NCBI GenBank assembly: GCA_032173965.1
Contig: CM063289.1
Span: 31,104,690-31,168,689, forward strand
Source of the DNA: Sitta carolinensis
Taxonomy: Eukaryota; Chordata; Aves; Passeriformes; Sittidae
Length of the DNA stretch: 64,000 bases
Direction: 5' to 3'
Within the stretch, counting starts at the first letter, position 1. Each line of letters starts with the position of its first letter. Under the pieces are notes generated by a model. It was not told where the DNA came from and ran no database searches. It saw only the letters and a list, made by a program, of their open reading frames with translations. Below are positions 11,311 through 23,488 of the stretch, piece after piece. The position numbers were made by a program, and so were the translations under genes.

Positions 11311-11480
11311 GCCCCGCCCTCAGCCAGATGTGCAGCGCCAGGCACAGCTGGATGTGCATCACTGCCCTCACCCAGATGTGCAGCCCCGCCCTCAGCCAGA
11401 TGTGCAGCGCCAGGCACAGCCGGATGTGCATCACTGCCCTCACCCAGATGTGCAGCCCCGCCCTCAGCCAGATGTGCAGC
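11311..11480 (+). repeat. 72 bp tandem repeat, 2.4 units
   Basis: Units begin at 11311, 11383 and 11455 with GCCCCGCCCTCAGCCAGATG and differ by a single base in the aligned part (CAGCTGG versus CAGCCGG). Each unit contains several CAGATGTGCAG or GGATGTGCATC sub-motifs, so it probably grew from a shorter duplication. 72 is a multiple of three, so frames through it stay open (minus 11267-11482, plus 11032-11664). There is no sign of a real exon. Confidence 0.95.
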
Positions 11481-11648
11481 ATCTCTCACTGCAAGGCTGT
11501 GCAGAGCTGCAGCAGGGCCAGAGCTGCAGCTTCTCTGCTCGAGAGACCAGGCACAGAGGAGCTCAGTGTTCCAAGGAAAAGCAGCATCTGGGCTAAAGGA
11601 GGATGGAAATTCCTGTGCCAGAAAAGAAAACCAGCCAGCTTTACCACG

Positions 11649-11722
11649 AATAAATAATAAATAAATAATAAATAAATAAATAAATAAATAAATAATAGAT
11701 AAATAAATAAATAAATAAATGT
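11649..11722 (+). repeat. (TAAA)n microsatellite
   Basis: About 18 imperfect TAAA units with interruptions TAATAA and TAGATAA, followed by a second short AAATAAATAGATAAAG stretch to 11743. Confidence 0.95.
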
Positions 11723-11743
11723 GGCTGTAAATAAATAGATAAA

Positions 11744-12598
11744 GATGCCCATTTCCCCCTCTGAAGTCAGTCTGAAGCCCTGATTCTGGCACTGGATATG
11801 CAATCCCTTATTTCTGTACTGCTCATAAAAGCCATTTACTAGTTGCTTTCACACTCAGTCATCCCTCCTACCATTAATAACACTGCTCCTGTGCAAATAC
11901 TCAAATATTAAATGTTTGGATTATCTAAGCCTCTTGCTTTCAGGGCTGAACATGTTACTCCCAAGCTGAACTGCTCCTTACCTGCCGGGCTGTGTTGTTC
12001 TGGAAGAACAAAATCCCACAGTGCTTTGTTTATGGAACATAAAAGGAACTACAACCTTGGGAAAAGGAAAATTATTCATAAAACACGGCTTGTTTTAGCC
12101 ATGCTTCTTTCCTTCCCAGGGAACCTCGGACTCCTGGCTGTTCATTGTGTGCATGGTGCCACGGCGTGTCTGTCACGCGGGGGCTCTGCCTGTGCCCCCG
12201 TTCCAGGGCTGTGGCCCCCTGCCCGGCTCTGTCTGTGGCACAAGGCTCCCCACACACCCACACCCAGCGATTTGCACCTTGCACCCTGCCCCTGCTCACG
12301 GCGTTGTGCTCCTGATGGGACCCAGGCTCCCTTCCCGGGCCTGTGGAACGTCCCTTGGTCCCCACGTGAAGGACTCGGCACAGCTCCTGCGAGACCCACT
12401 CAGGGCTGAATTGCAGCGGAGGAGGGAGCCCTCCACAGCTCAACGACGGTCTGTAAAAGTGAAGAATGAGGTGACACGAGTAGCAGAAAAAAATCCTACC
12501 ATGCCCAGCCAATAGGGGTCCAGGGAAATTCAGAGAATAAGGCTAATAAAAACAGGATGGAAAATAAATAGTGGGAGGAAAGAGAGGCATGAATCAGC
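11744..12598. other. Unique noncoding sequence
   Basis: AT-rich at 11780-12110, GC-richer at 12150-12440. A frame at 11912-12409 (165 codons) has no recognisable domain. No element is called. Confidence 0.45.
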
Positions 12599-12691
12599 AT
12601 TTATTTACTTACTTACTTATTTATTTACTCATTTATTTATTTACTTACTTACTTACATACTTATTTATTTGTTTGTTTGTTGTTTGTTTGT
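12599..12691 (+). repeat. Compound (TTTA)/(TTAC)/(TTTG) microsatellite
   Basis: Tetranucleotide tract that changes from TTAC and TTTA units to GTTT units at its right end. It may have begun as a single (TTTA)n tract with T-to-C and A-to-G drift. Confidence 0.95.
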
Positions 12692-15667
12692 GCTGAGTGC
12701 CTCGTTCCCTGCTGACCTGCAAGGAGATATCCAAGGAAATGCCGACAGCCTGCAGAGCTGCCCCGTGAGCCCCACGCAGGACAGGGGCAGTGCCAGGGGC
12801 AGAGGCACCCCGAGGGCAGGGGCTCCTCCGTGCAGGTTTTGCAGCCAGCTGGAAACCAACCCCAGCAAGCGCTGGCATTTTCCACGGCCTCAAAGACTGC
12901 CTTTGCAAATCCCATTCTTATCAAAAATGATTCTCCCCGTTAATGGCTTTGCTTGGCAGTTTCAGAGGACTAATGAGCTCACTAACAATGTTCTCCTGCC
13001 ATCTTTTTGCTCAGAATGTTTAAATGATCTGGCTGTAAAACCCGTGGCCATCACCAAGTGCTCGTGATTATCTCTACTTTTTCTAATGTTGTCAAGGTTC
13101 CTGAGCCTGTGCGCCTTCAAGGTGACCACAAATTCACAGCTGTTTTGGCTTACTCTTCAAAAGTCTAACTACAACAGTGCTACATGCAGAAAATCACCCC
13201 TTGAAATGTATTTCCATAGCAGCCAACACATGTACAAATGCTTCCCACCAGCAGCACAGCCTGGTGCTTGTCCTCCCAGACAGGTCACCTTGGCCAGCAC
13301 CTGCCTTTCAAACCCCAGCTGCGTGCACTGTGGTGGGACTGGCTCAAGAACAGGAGGAAAGTAAGAGATTTTGCTTCAGATCCTTCCAGAAACTAATTTC
13401 TGTTATTTAATAATCAAAACCTTCCAAGAACTGGAAATCTATCCCACACTTGCCAAGAGAAGAATAAAGATGTGTCTCAAATGCCAGCATCTCAGACCGG
13501 GAGAATTGCCGTGCTGTAAGGCAGTGAGGAGCGTGCTCTGCAGAGGGCAGGAGGGGCAGGACGGGTCCTGCTCACCCAGGGGATGCAGCACAGCACCCCT
13601 CAGAGTCCACACAAACCCTTCTGGAGCTCTGTGGTCGGGGTGAGCCCAGACAGCAAACAAGAGGCAGTGGTTCCCGCAGGTGATGCTCAGAGTGGATTCT
13701 GTGAGCCGTGCCTGCACCAAGCCTGAGCTCAGCTCCCCTGCAGCGAGCACACACAGCTCTCCGTGTCCTCCTGCACTCACCACAGACCCCTGAGCAGCAA
13801 AGGAGTGCCAGAGAGCCCTGCCCACCCTTCGGGATGTCATTCCTGCCATTTCTGATGGGCTCCTTGCCACGGCTCAGCTCTGCATCCCCAGCCCAGAGCA
13901 GCCACCCTCTGACCGTGCTGTCACAGCCAGTAATCAAAGTTCACAAATATTCCAGACAGCTAAAAGATGGAGTTCAATTCACATCTCTTCTACGCTACTC
14001 AAATGCCAAACAATTCCACCCATGTCAGGAGCTGCCCCAGCTCACTTCCAGCACGGTGGTGATCTGCAGGCAGCTGGTCATTAATTTAACCTAATTGCAC
14101 GGTGAGTATGTGTGTGTGTGCACTTCCTTCGAGAGATCCATCTGTGTCTGCCAAAACACAGCAAACGTTTAGCATAAGGTAGACACTGACAACATCTGAA
14201 ACTGAACACTTAAATTTGCCATAAATATAATAAATTCAAAGAGAGGAGCTACAGTGATTTGGTGAGTTCAGCAGTGGGAACTGCTGCTTGCACAGACAGC
14301 AGAACTGGATTTCAAAGAGAAGAGTTTGCTGTGTTTTGTCCTTACTCTGGGAGAAGCTCTGGCTGGAGGCTGTTAGCAAGGATCAGCACCAGATCTCCCC
14401 ATGAGGACTAACCTGCTGGGAGCCAGTGCAGGACAAACGTGTGAGAACTCGGAGCATTTTTAGGTGGCTTTTTCTCCACAAAGACACAACCTACACACGT
14501 GGCTGCAAGCCTGAGGAATGCAAACAACTGGAGTCCCGGTGTGCAGGCTCTGCTTTGAGCCAATAACTAAATAATTAATTGTTAATGCATGAATGGTGAT
14601 GTCTGATGCTTTTTCATGTCTAGGCATGGCTGCTCCTAAGATCAGAGGGTATGTTTAAACTTAAAGGAAGCACCATTCAGCATCAGCTTGCTCTGGTTAG
14701 GAAGAGATGGTACCTGGGGTAACTGCTTCAAGACTTTGCACTAATTTTGTTTTCCCATCCTGCTTAGAGAACAAAGACTGGCTCTCATTTGTGTGTTCCA
14801 CAAAGGCATGAAGTCTGAGGCTGCAGTCCTCGCTGTGTTTTGCTATGGACCATTAGGATAAAAGTAGAACATCTGTAATTGCAATAAACCAGCCCAAACA
14901 CACTGTACTGTTCTATGCCTTTTGAAATTATATCCAGTTTTTGGAATATGAACAATAAGGACAGAACAATGAGAAATGGAAAGGAATATGCATACGGTGT
15001 GATGCCTTTAGTATTCCAGGGTGCAACAGCAGCAAACAGAGAGTTTACCGTGTGCCCTTTCATTTGAAAGGCCACCTGCCAACCCATTCCCATTTTCCCT
15101 TTGCTGGGCTATCAGATGCATTTAAATGAAAGCATTCCAGGGCCGTGGCAGACTGCTCAGCCCTGGAGAGAGCAGGAGCCCGTTGGTGGGTGTGCCTGGC
15201 TGTGGGGGCTGCTCTGAGACCTGCCCAGCACAGCCCTGCCGGGCAGAGCTGCTCTCCCAGCCTGGCTGTGAGCTCTGCATTCGACAGCCCATGAATTAAA
15301 AAACTCTCCGTTCTGATGAAGCTCATCCAGATGCCTCAGCTGCCCCGAGTCTGACTCCTGAGGCACCCCCAGCAGCCAGCACCGCTCCCTCCCTCTGGAG
15401 AGGGCAGGAGAAGGCTTTGCTCTGCTCAAGGGCAGCACCACGGGGGCTGCAGCTTTGGCCCCCCACCCCTGCCAGGAGAGGGGCAGCTCCCACCCAGATT
15501 GTCACTGGAGAATTGGCAGAAAAGCCTTTTGTTCCTGCCACACACGCAAACAAGCCAGAAGCTGGGGTTTGACCATTGGTCTTGGCTCAGAACAGGCAGT
15601 GGGTGCGTTCCTGACCCAGGCATCCGCGGGGCTGAGGGAAACCCTGCAGCAGGCACTGAATCCCCAG
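12692..15667. other. Unique noncoding sequence, part resembling conserved noncoding DNA
   Basis: The longest array-free stretch of the left half. No exon recognised. 14100-15060 is AT-rich and free of simple repeats and includes a homeodomain-motif-dense segment at 14570-14595 (AATAATTAATTG followed by TTAATGCATGAATGG). 15130-15480 becomes GC-rich just before the CA-rich array. Confidence 0.5.
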
Positions 15668-17173
15668 CACACACACGTGCACACACAGGTGCACACACAG
15701 GTGCACACAGGTGCACACACAGGTCACACACACGTGCACACAGGTGCACACAACAGGTGCACACACAGGTGCACCACAACACAGGTTCACACAGGTGCAC
15801 ACACAGGTGCACACACACAGGTGCACACACACAGATTGCACACACAGGTGCACACACAGGTGCACACACGTGCACACACACAGGTTCACACAGGTGCACA
15901 CACACAGGTGCACACACACACAGGTGCACACACGTGCACACACACAGGTGCACACACACAGGTGCACACACACAGATGCACACACAGGTGCACACACAGA
16001 TGCACACACACAGTGCACACAGGTGCACACAGGTGCACACACAGGTGCACACACAGACACAGGTGCACACACAGGTGCACACAGTGCACAACAAGGCACA
16101 CACAGGTGCACACACAGGTGCACACACACAGGTGCACACAGTGCACACACAGGTGCACACAGGTGCACACAGGTGCACACACACACAGGTGCACACAGGT
16201 GCAACACACAGGTGCACACACACACAGGTGCACACACACGTGCCACACACACAGGTGCCATCACACACAGGTGCACACACAGGTGACACACACAGGTGCA
16301 CACAGGTGCACACACACACAGGTGCACACACAGCACACAGGTGCACACAGGTGCACACACAGGTGCACACACACAGGTGCACACACACAGGTGCACACAG
16401 GTGCACACAACACAGGTGCACACACACAGGTGCCACACAGGTGCACACAACAACAGGTGCACACACACAGGTGCACACACAGGTGCACACACAGGTGCAA
16501 CACACACAGGTGCACAAACAGGCACACACACAGGTGCACACACACAGGTGCAACACACAGGTGCACAACACACACGTGCACAACAGGTGCACAATCACAC
16601 AGGTGCACACACACGTGCAAGGTGCACACACACAGGTGCACACACACAGGTGCACACACGTGCACACACACAGGTGCACACACACAGGTGCACACACGTG
16701 CACACACACAGGTGCACACACACAGGTGCACACACACAAGCAACACACACAGGTGCACACACAGTGCACACACACAGGTGCACACACACAGTGCACACAC
16801 GTGCACACACACAGGTGCACACAACAGGTGCACACAGTGCACACACACAGGTGCACACACAGTGCACACAGCGTGCACACACACAGTGCACCACACAGCC
16901 AGAAAACAGGTCACACAGTGCACACAGTCACACGGTGCACACAAAGTGCACAACACCAACACAGTGCACACACACAGGTGCACACACACCAGGTGCACAC
17001 ACACAGGTCCACAGCACATGCAATGCACACACAGGTTCACACAGATGCACACACATCACAGATGCACACACACAGATGCACACACACACAAACACGTGCA
17101 CACAGGTGCACACACAGGTGCACACACAGGTTCACACAGGTGCACACACGTGCACACACGTGCACCTGCACAC
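15668..17173 (+). repeat. 1.5 kb CA-rich minisatellite (GTGCACACACAG)n
   Basis: More than one hundred units of GTGCAC(AC)nAG, 10-16 bp each, the length varying by the number of AC dinucleotides. Occasional variants are GTTCAC, GATGCAC and CGTGCAC. The left part is the more regular. The right part (16860-17100) is interrupted by CAGAAAACAGG, CAACACCAACAC and CATGCAATGC. Almost the whole array is alternating purine-pyrimidine, the sequence type that favours Z-DNA. The GTGCAC core is itself a palindrome. Frames of 484-615 codons on both strands are repeat by-products (CVHLCV and HTGAHT-type). Confidence 0.97.
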
Positions 17174-18669
17174 TGCCACCCAGCCCATCCTTTGGTTCAG
17201 AAAGGCTTTAGCCAAATCTCCAGCAGAACACCGCACCCACATGCCTCCATCTTCCTGACCATTTTGGGAAGGAGACCCAACAGGCATTCCCGGTTTTGGT
17301 GACAGGAAGTCACAGCACTTCTTTTTCTTGGGAAAATACCCTCCTTACCCCTCTGGGGTTCATCTTTGCAATCTACGAGCAAGAGAGCACTGAAAAGCTG
17401 CAGCAGATATTTGAGAGGGGAAAACTATGGGTAAATGGTCTTTGTTTGTGTAATGATTATGTTTTATCCTGCGTGCCTGTTCTTCCTCTTATCCCGTGGT
17501 TTTCCCTCGCTCTCCAGCCTCTCCAGTTCCTCAGCAAACAGGTGAATCACTGCGCTCGGCAGCTGCCGACCCTGTCGCGAGCGGTACTGACACGGGCTTT
17601 ACTAAACATGGTTTAATGTTACCAGACTCACCGAGCAGTGTCCAGGGATGGATGGTTTCGCACAGAGCACGAAATGGATCATTTGTAATTGTACTCACTG
17701 CTCTCCACACAAATGGCACGAAGCCTCATCCCAGGAAGCAGCAATTCCGGCGGGCACTGAAAACTGGCCACAAAACTCACCAGAATGGACAAAGAAACTA
17801 TTGGAAAGGGCACTGGGTCTTTTTCATGCAGATGTCCCCAAAACTCACCAAACTTCCATGAAGTTTATTTGCCCTAAACTCCACTTAAAAGAAGTTTAGA
17901 AGGCTTTGTAGTTTACCTTGATAGATTCACAGTGTATCCCCAGTGGAAGGAAGTTCCACAGACACAGAAATGCTAAATGCTTCTTGTATCAGCACCATCA
18001 CAGTGATTGCCAAATAAATTTATAATTATGGTACTCTTGAAGTATTAGGAGGAATAAAAGATCAAACACACCTCTTTATCAGGAATGGGAGCTGAAACTA
18101 CAGACCATAACATGCTGTGCCGAGAGATAAAGATCATGTTACCACTGAATTTTTTATATCCTCCAAAGGTCAAAATCACTTCACCATAAAATTTTCAGTG
18201 TCACAAAACTCAGAAGCAGTAAATGTGTTTTTGTTCTAGTCCAATCATGCACACAAATTATTAGAACCCTTAAATTGTTAGAACATCAAACAAAAAAATC
18301 AGGACTTGAAAGTTCTCATCTTGATGTTAGAGTGAATATTTCTGAAAATCTAATCCATTGGAGATGGTCATAATTACTGTAAAATTACTTCTGAAACTAA
18401 TTTGTTCATGCACACACAAATGAAACAGAATTACATTTCCCTTTCCTCTTTTTCCTTTTTTTTTTTTTTTTTTTTTCTTATTAACAAAGGGAAGACAAGA
18501 CATCAGCCCCCTTTGAATATCAGGGTCTTTCTGGAGTTTTGATCTTCTTTGAAGTTTTCTCATCAAGGGCCTGGTTAAGGCAGCAGAGTCCAAGCTTGAC
18601 ACCTGACAGAGCTGCAGCCCAGACACTGCTGGACTCAACTGCAGGTCCAGAGTCACCTGCAGATGTACC
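17174..18669. other. Unique noncoding sequence
   Basis: 17180-17880 is of mixed composition and 17880-18450 is AT-rich. A T21 tract lies at 18456-18476. No exon, CR1 or other element recognised. Confidence 0.5.
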
Positions 18670-19715
18670 CTGGGCTCACACCTGTGCTGGGCTCACACCT
18701 GTGCTAGGCTCACACCTGTGCTGGGCTCACACCTGCCCTGGGCTCACACCTGTGCTAGGCTCACACCTGTGCTGGGCTCACACCTGTGCTGGGCTCACAC
18801 CTGCCCTGGGCTCACACCTGTGCTGGGCTCACACCTGTGCTGGGCTCACACCTGTGCTGGGCTCACACCTGCCCTCAGCTCACACCTGTGCTGGCTCACA
18901 CCTGCCCTGGGCTCACACCTACCCTCAGCTCACACCTGTGCTGGGCTCACACCTACCCTCAGCTCACACCTGTGCTGGGCTCACACCTGCCCTCAGCTCA
19001 CACCTGCCCTGAACTCACACCTGCCCTGGCTCACACCTGCCCTGAACTCACACCTGCCCTGGGCTCACACCTACCCTCAGCTCACACCTGTGCTGGGCTC
19101 ACACCTACCCTCAGCTCACACCTGTGCTGGGCTCACACCTGCCCTCAGCTCACACCTGTGCTGGGCTCACACCTGCCCTGGGCTCACACCTACCCTCAGC
19201 TCACACCTGTGCTGGGCTCACACCTACCCTCAGCTCACACCTGCCCTGAACTCACACCTGCCCTGGGCTCACACCTACCCTCAGCTCACACCTGTGCTGG
19301 GCTCACACCTACCCTCAGCTCACACCTGTGCTGGGCTCACACCTGCCCTGGGCTCACACCTGCCCTCAGCTCACACCTGCCCTGGGCTCACACCTGCCCT
19401 GGGCTCACATCTGTGCTGGGATCACACCTGCCCTGAACTCCCACCTGCCCTGAACTCACACCTGCCCTCAGCTCCCACCTGCCCTGAACTCCCACGTGCC
19501 CTGAACTCACACCTGTCCTGGGCTCCCACCTGTCCTCAGCTCCCCCCTGCGCTGGGCTCACACCTGCCCTGGCTCCACTTGCCTGGGCTCCCACCTGTCC
19601 TCAGCTCCCCCCTGCGCTGAACTCCCACCTGTCCTCAGCTCCCCCCTGCGCTGAACTCCCACCTGTCCTCAGCTCCCACCTGTCCTCAGCTCCCCCCTGC
19701 GCTGGGCTCAGCCCC
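18670..19715 (+). repeat. 17 bp minisatellite, about 60 units
   Basis: Unit CTGGGCTCACACCTGTG with sub-types GCCCTGGG, ACCCTCAG and GCCCTGAA before CTCACACCT. The sub-types form repeating strings and at least one higher-order duplication of exactly 12 units (204 bp). Beyond about 19430 the units decay to CTCAGCTCCCCCCTGCG and CTCCCACCTGTC. 17 bp cycles all three frames, which explains plus-strand frames of up to 300 codons. Confidence 0.97.
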
Positions 19716-22700
19716 TCTCTCCTGGAGCTGCCGCCGTTCGCCCTCCCCTGCTCAGCCAGGCTGGCATTTCTGCCGCCTCGGCAGACGGCGAGTGCGGGCT
19801 CTCCCCGGCCAGCGCCCCGTGTGCTCCGCCCGCGTCCCGCTCGCCCTCAGCAGCCGCCCCTGCTCGCTCGCCAGCCCCTGCTCCTCCCAGGCTCCGCAGG
19901 ACTTCCTGGCTTCCTGGCCTTGGCCACGGCTCTGCTCCGGCTGTTTGCCCCAGGACAAGCAGCACGCTCAGTGTCTCGGCCTCAGCTGCAGCTTGAACGC
20001 AGATCTGAGCCATGTAATGAGTCACTGTACAGAGGTAAAGGTTGTTTTCTCTCAGAAGCAGGGGTTTGTGTGTGTATATCTCAAGTATTTATCCCATGTT
20101 TATTTGATATACTCTCAACTTCACAAACTGCAGATAAGGGAGTTGACTCTATTGCAGTTTTGTTCTTTAATCGTGACAAATGTTACTTCTTTTCGAAGAA
20201 TATTATCATTCCCTTGCCTTATTATTTCAACATCTTTCTCTGCTGCTGATAAATTAGATTTAATTGAATTTAATAGTGAAACCATAGGCACCAGCCCCTT
20301 TCCCAGCCTGAGCTGCCTGAGCTGTGCTCCTCGGTGTAGACACTGAGCAGATAACAGAGTTTACACTTGGCTGCTGGCTCAGCACGCAGGGTCTGAGATC
20401 ACCTGGGTTTCTTAGCAGCTCCAGACCCAGAATGGGAAGGCTCAGCCCTGGTGTGGTGTTTGTGGCATTGATGAAGCCCTGGCACTGCCACAGAGCATGG
20501 ACACTCCTGGATGGACACTAATGAGTTCAGCCTCATCACACCCACAGGAGGCACAAAGGCTCCTGTGGACTGAGGAGGAGGTAATGAGGCAAAAGGCAGG
20601 AATTTGGATTTTCTTCCATCACTGGGCATTAAAACTTCCATTTCAGGTGCACAGTCCCTTCAGGTGGAGTCCCAGCTTTTCCAGAGAGGAGAGATGGGGA
20701 ACCTGCTGCCAAGACTTGCCCACAGTGCCTGTAGCCTGCAATATTTTTGTTGCCTCCACTAAAAAGATGAAGCAGATGCAACCCACAAATCTGCTAGATT
20801 TTGTTTTTAGGCCGCGATTATCTTTCAAATTATCTTGGAAAGAATCAGCTCATGCTTGAAAACCAGACTGGTGACTCCTTCCCCTGCCCGTGGAGGCTGG
20901 GGAGTGGTTAGTGTGTGTGTGGGGGTTCTTCAGAGTAAAACCCTGCAGAAAGAACAGTTTCTTGCAAGTCATGCTCTGTTTCGATGAGAGTATCATCGGG
21001 CAGAGAGTTTGGATTGGAAATCTCAAGGGTGAAAAAGGGGTTAAAATACTGAGCTGGAGTGTGTTCAGTCTTCCAGCATAAATTACACAGCTGTTTAATA
21101 TTATTTACTGGTGTAAAAATGTGCTTAGAACACTCAGGCAAATCCAGAGAACATCCAAATGCACATATTTGATAGCTCTCTGAAAGAAAACAAGGTATGT
21201 ACCAGTATCCATGACAACAAAGCCACGGCGGTCCGTGGGCATGTGAGCAAGACACTGCTTAGCATTATGGAAATTTTAAAAAGCCTGCTGCTGTTGAGGG
21301 CAGAGCTTTTCATGCATGTTTTCATGCATATTCAGTTTATTACCTATTCCCAATTAGGTGTTCGATGTTCGGCGAGGTTTGGAGTTTGTGGGGAGGAAGG
21401 AGGGGCAGCCCAGGAGCGAGGGTGGCAGCCAGCCCCCAGCTGAGGGGTACCCGGCTGAGGGGTACCCTGTCACCTTGTTCTTTCCCTGTTCTTTCCAGCC
21501 TTCTGATCGTTTACACATTTGGGAGTCGGTTTATCACGATTTTCTATAAACAATGTTATTGTTGATGTTCCTTCCAGTTAGGAGGGACAATTGATGGACA
21601 TTTTCTAAGGCCAGTGGAATTGAAGAGGTTGAACCTCTTTCTTCCAATGCGCTCCCTTTCTGTGAAAGGTATAGAAGGTAAAGTCAAGAAAATAAATGTA
21701 TGTTTCTGCTCTGGCTCCGACTTTGCCATCTCTGTTGCGTGTCCCCGTGCTGTCACAGCGCCAGTGCCCGGCTCCGCTCAGCCCCGGCACCCCCGGCAGG
21801 CTGAGGGGGAGAGCAGGAGCCCTGCAGACCCCTGGAGAAAGGGCACGGGGGCTTCTCCGTGCACAGCTAGGCTGGCAGGGTGATGTTCCCGGAGGGAAAC
21901 AAACCCTGTGATTGCTAAGAGGGAATGGTGTCAAGGAGAACCCAAACTCCTCTTGGTCCTGTTCTCATATCTTGCTTCCAGTGTCATCTTTCTGAGCCGT
22001 GGAAATCTGCCACGTGAGCCCCAGTTCGGAACTGCCCTGAACTGATGAGAAAGCAAAAACAGATTGGAAAATTCAGGGGATTTCCCCACAAGAGCCAGTG
22101 TTCTGCAAGCAGCACAGAAAGGAGGGAGGCTCCTGTGCAGCTGGGCTGGCTCTCCCTCCGTGGTTCTCACCAAACCCAGCTCCTCCCATCCCACCGGCGC
22201 TGGCCGAAACAAAAGGAGTTGGTCACCTCTGGATTAATGCAGCCAGGGCAGCAGCCCCTCACAAACCCCCAGCTTAGATCCAAATCTCACCTGGGGTTAC
22301 GCTGCAGGGGCAGAGAGAGGGCACCAAGCCCCACAGACACGGCCGTGCTGCTTTGCTGGGGTTTGCACCACGGACCTGCCCCGCTCACGAGAGCTGAGGG
22401 GCCGGGATGGCACAAACCTTCACACGACGCTGCAAGTTCCCATTCCTGCAGGAAAGCCTCCCCTTTCAGACCGCTATTCACACGAGAAAATTTACATCCC
22501 GTCCTTTATTTTTAGGGTAAATACTTCATTCCATTGCCTCAGTTTCATGACTTTATTTCTGACATAGAGGTTCTGAAGAGCAAAACTGAGTAACTTTATG
22601 ACTTTGGAACAGAAATGATGCTGCTCTTTGGAACAAGGGTCATTGGATAATGCAGGAGTCCAGTTTCTCTCTCAAATGTTTTCTGGGTTTTGGTGGGGTT

Positions 22701-23219
22701 ATTTTCCCACAAATAGCTTTTTTATTTCCTGAGAAAAAGGCTGTGTGAACCCAGAGTGCCCGTTGGAAAATCTGTTGTTGTGTTTATGAACTATACGATC
22801 GGCTGGAGATTGTGACATGAATAGCAATTTAGCAAAGGGACAGAAACAAACCATCTGTGCCTGGGTGGAACCACGTCTGCACAATGTCAGCTCAGGGCAA
22901 CTTTTTACACAGAAAATACAGTAATTATAACTGAGAACACGTTCATGATGGAGCCGTTAGCACGACCCTAAGTACAGCGATAGGAAGAAGCCATTGGGTG
23001 TTCACTAGGTGGGTTGAAGGAACAGAAGTGTCCAGAGTCAGGGAGCAGGACATTCCTGCCAGCGCCCAGAGGGCTGGCAGAGCCAGAGCCCCAGTGTGGG
23101 GGGCACTCGGGGACAGGGCTGGGACCCCCAGAGCCCCCCCGGGACGGGAGCAGCCCCATAGCCAGGGAGAGCCCGCAGGGAAGAGGGGAGGCAGAGACAC
23201 GCAGGGCTGATAGCCCGGG
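19716..23219. other. Unique noncoding sequence with AT-rich islands
   Basis: 19720-20000 is GC-rich. AT-rich stretches at 20020-20290, 21050-21360, 21540-21700 and 22500-22960 are non-repetitive and may hold conserved noncoding elements. At 21439-21469 CTGAGGGGTACCCGG is tandemly duplicated (15 bp, 2 units). No exon is supported. Confidence 0.5.
21307..21329 (+). promoter_or_regulatory. Paired TTTTCATGCAT motif (candidate)
   Basis: TTTTCATGCAT occurs twice with starts 12 bp apart (21307 and 21319), close to one helical turn, in an AT-rich unique stretch followed by TTCAGTTTATTACC. The ATGCAT core resembles POU-type sites. The function is inferred from motif and spacing only. Confidence 0.2.
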
Positions 23220-23488
23220 GCAGGGACAGGGACAGGGCTGGGACAGGGACAGGGACAGGGCTGGGACAGGGACAGGGACAGGGCTGGGACAGGGACAGGG
23301 ACAGGGACAGGGACGGGACAGGGACAGGGCTGGGACAGGGACAGGATGGGGCAGGGACAGGGACAGGGCTGGGACAGGAGCAGGGACAGGTCTGGAACAG
23401 GGACAGGGACAGGGACAGGGACAGGGGCAGGACAGGGACAGGGCTGGGACAGGGCTGGGACAGGGCTGGGACAGGGCTGGGACAGGGC
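23220..23488 (+). repeat. (GGGACA)n / GGGCTGGGACA minisatellite
   Basis: Mixture of the 6 bp GGGACA and 11 bp GGGCTGGGACA units, about 38 in all, with a few variants (GGAGCAGGGACA, GGTCTGGAACA). Regularly spaced GGG runs on the plus strand give strong G-quadruplex potential. Frames on both strands are repeat by-products. Confidence 0.95.

Noticed and set aside
15426..17302. Frames of 484 (minus) and 570-615 (plus) codons, rich in CVHLCV or HTGAHT
   Set aside because: They coincide with the CA-rich array, exist in several frames on both strands at once, and have no domain outside the repeat.
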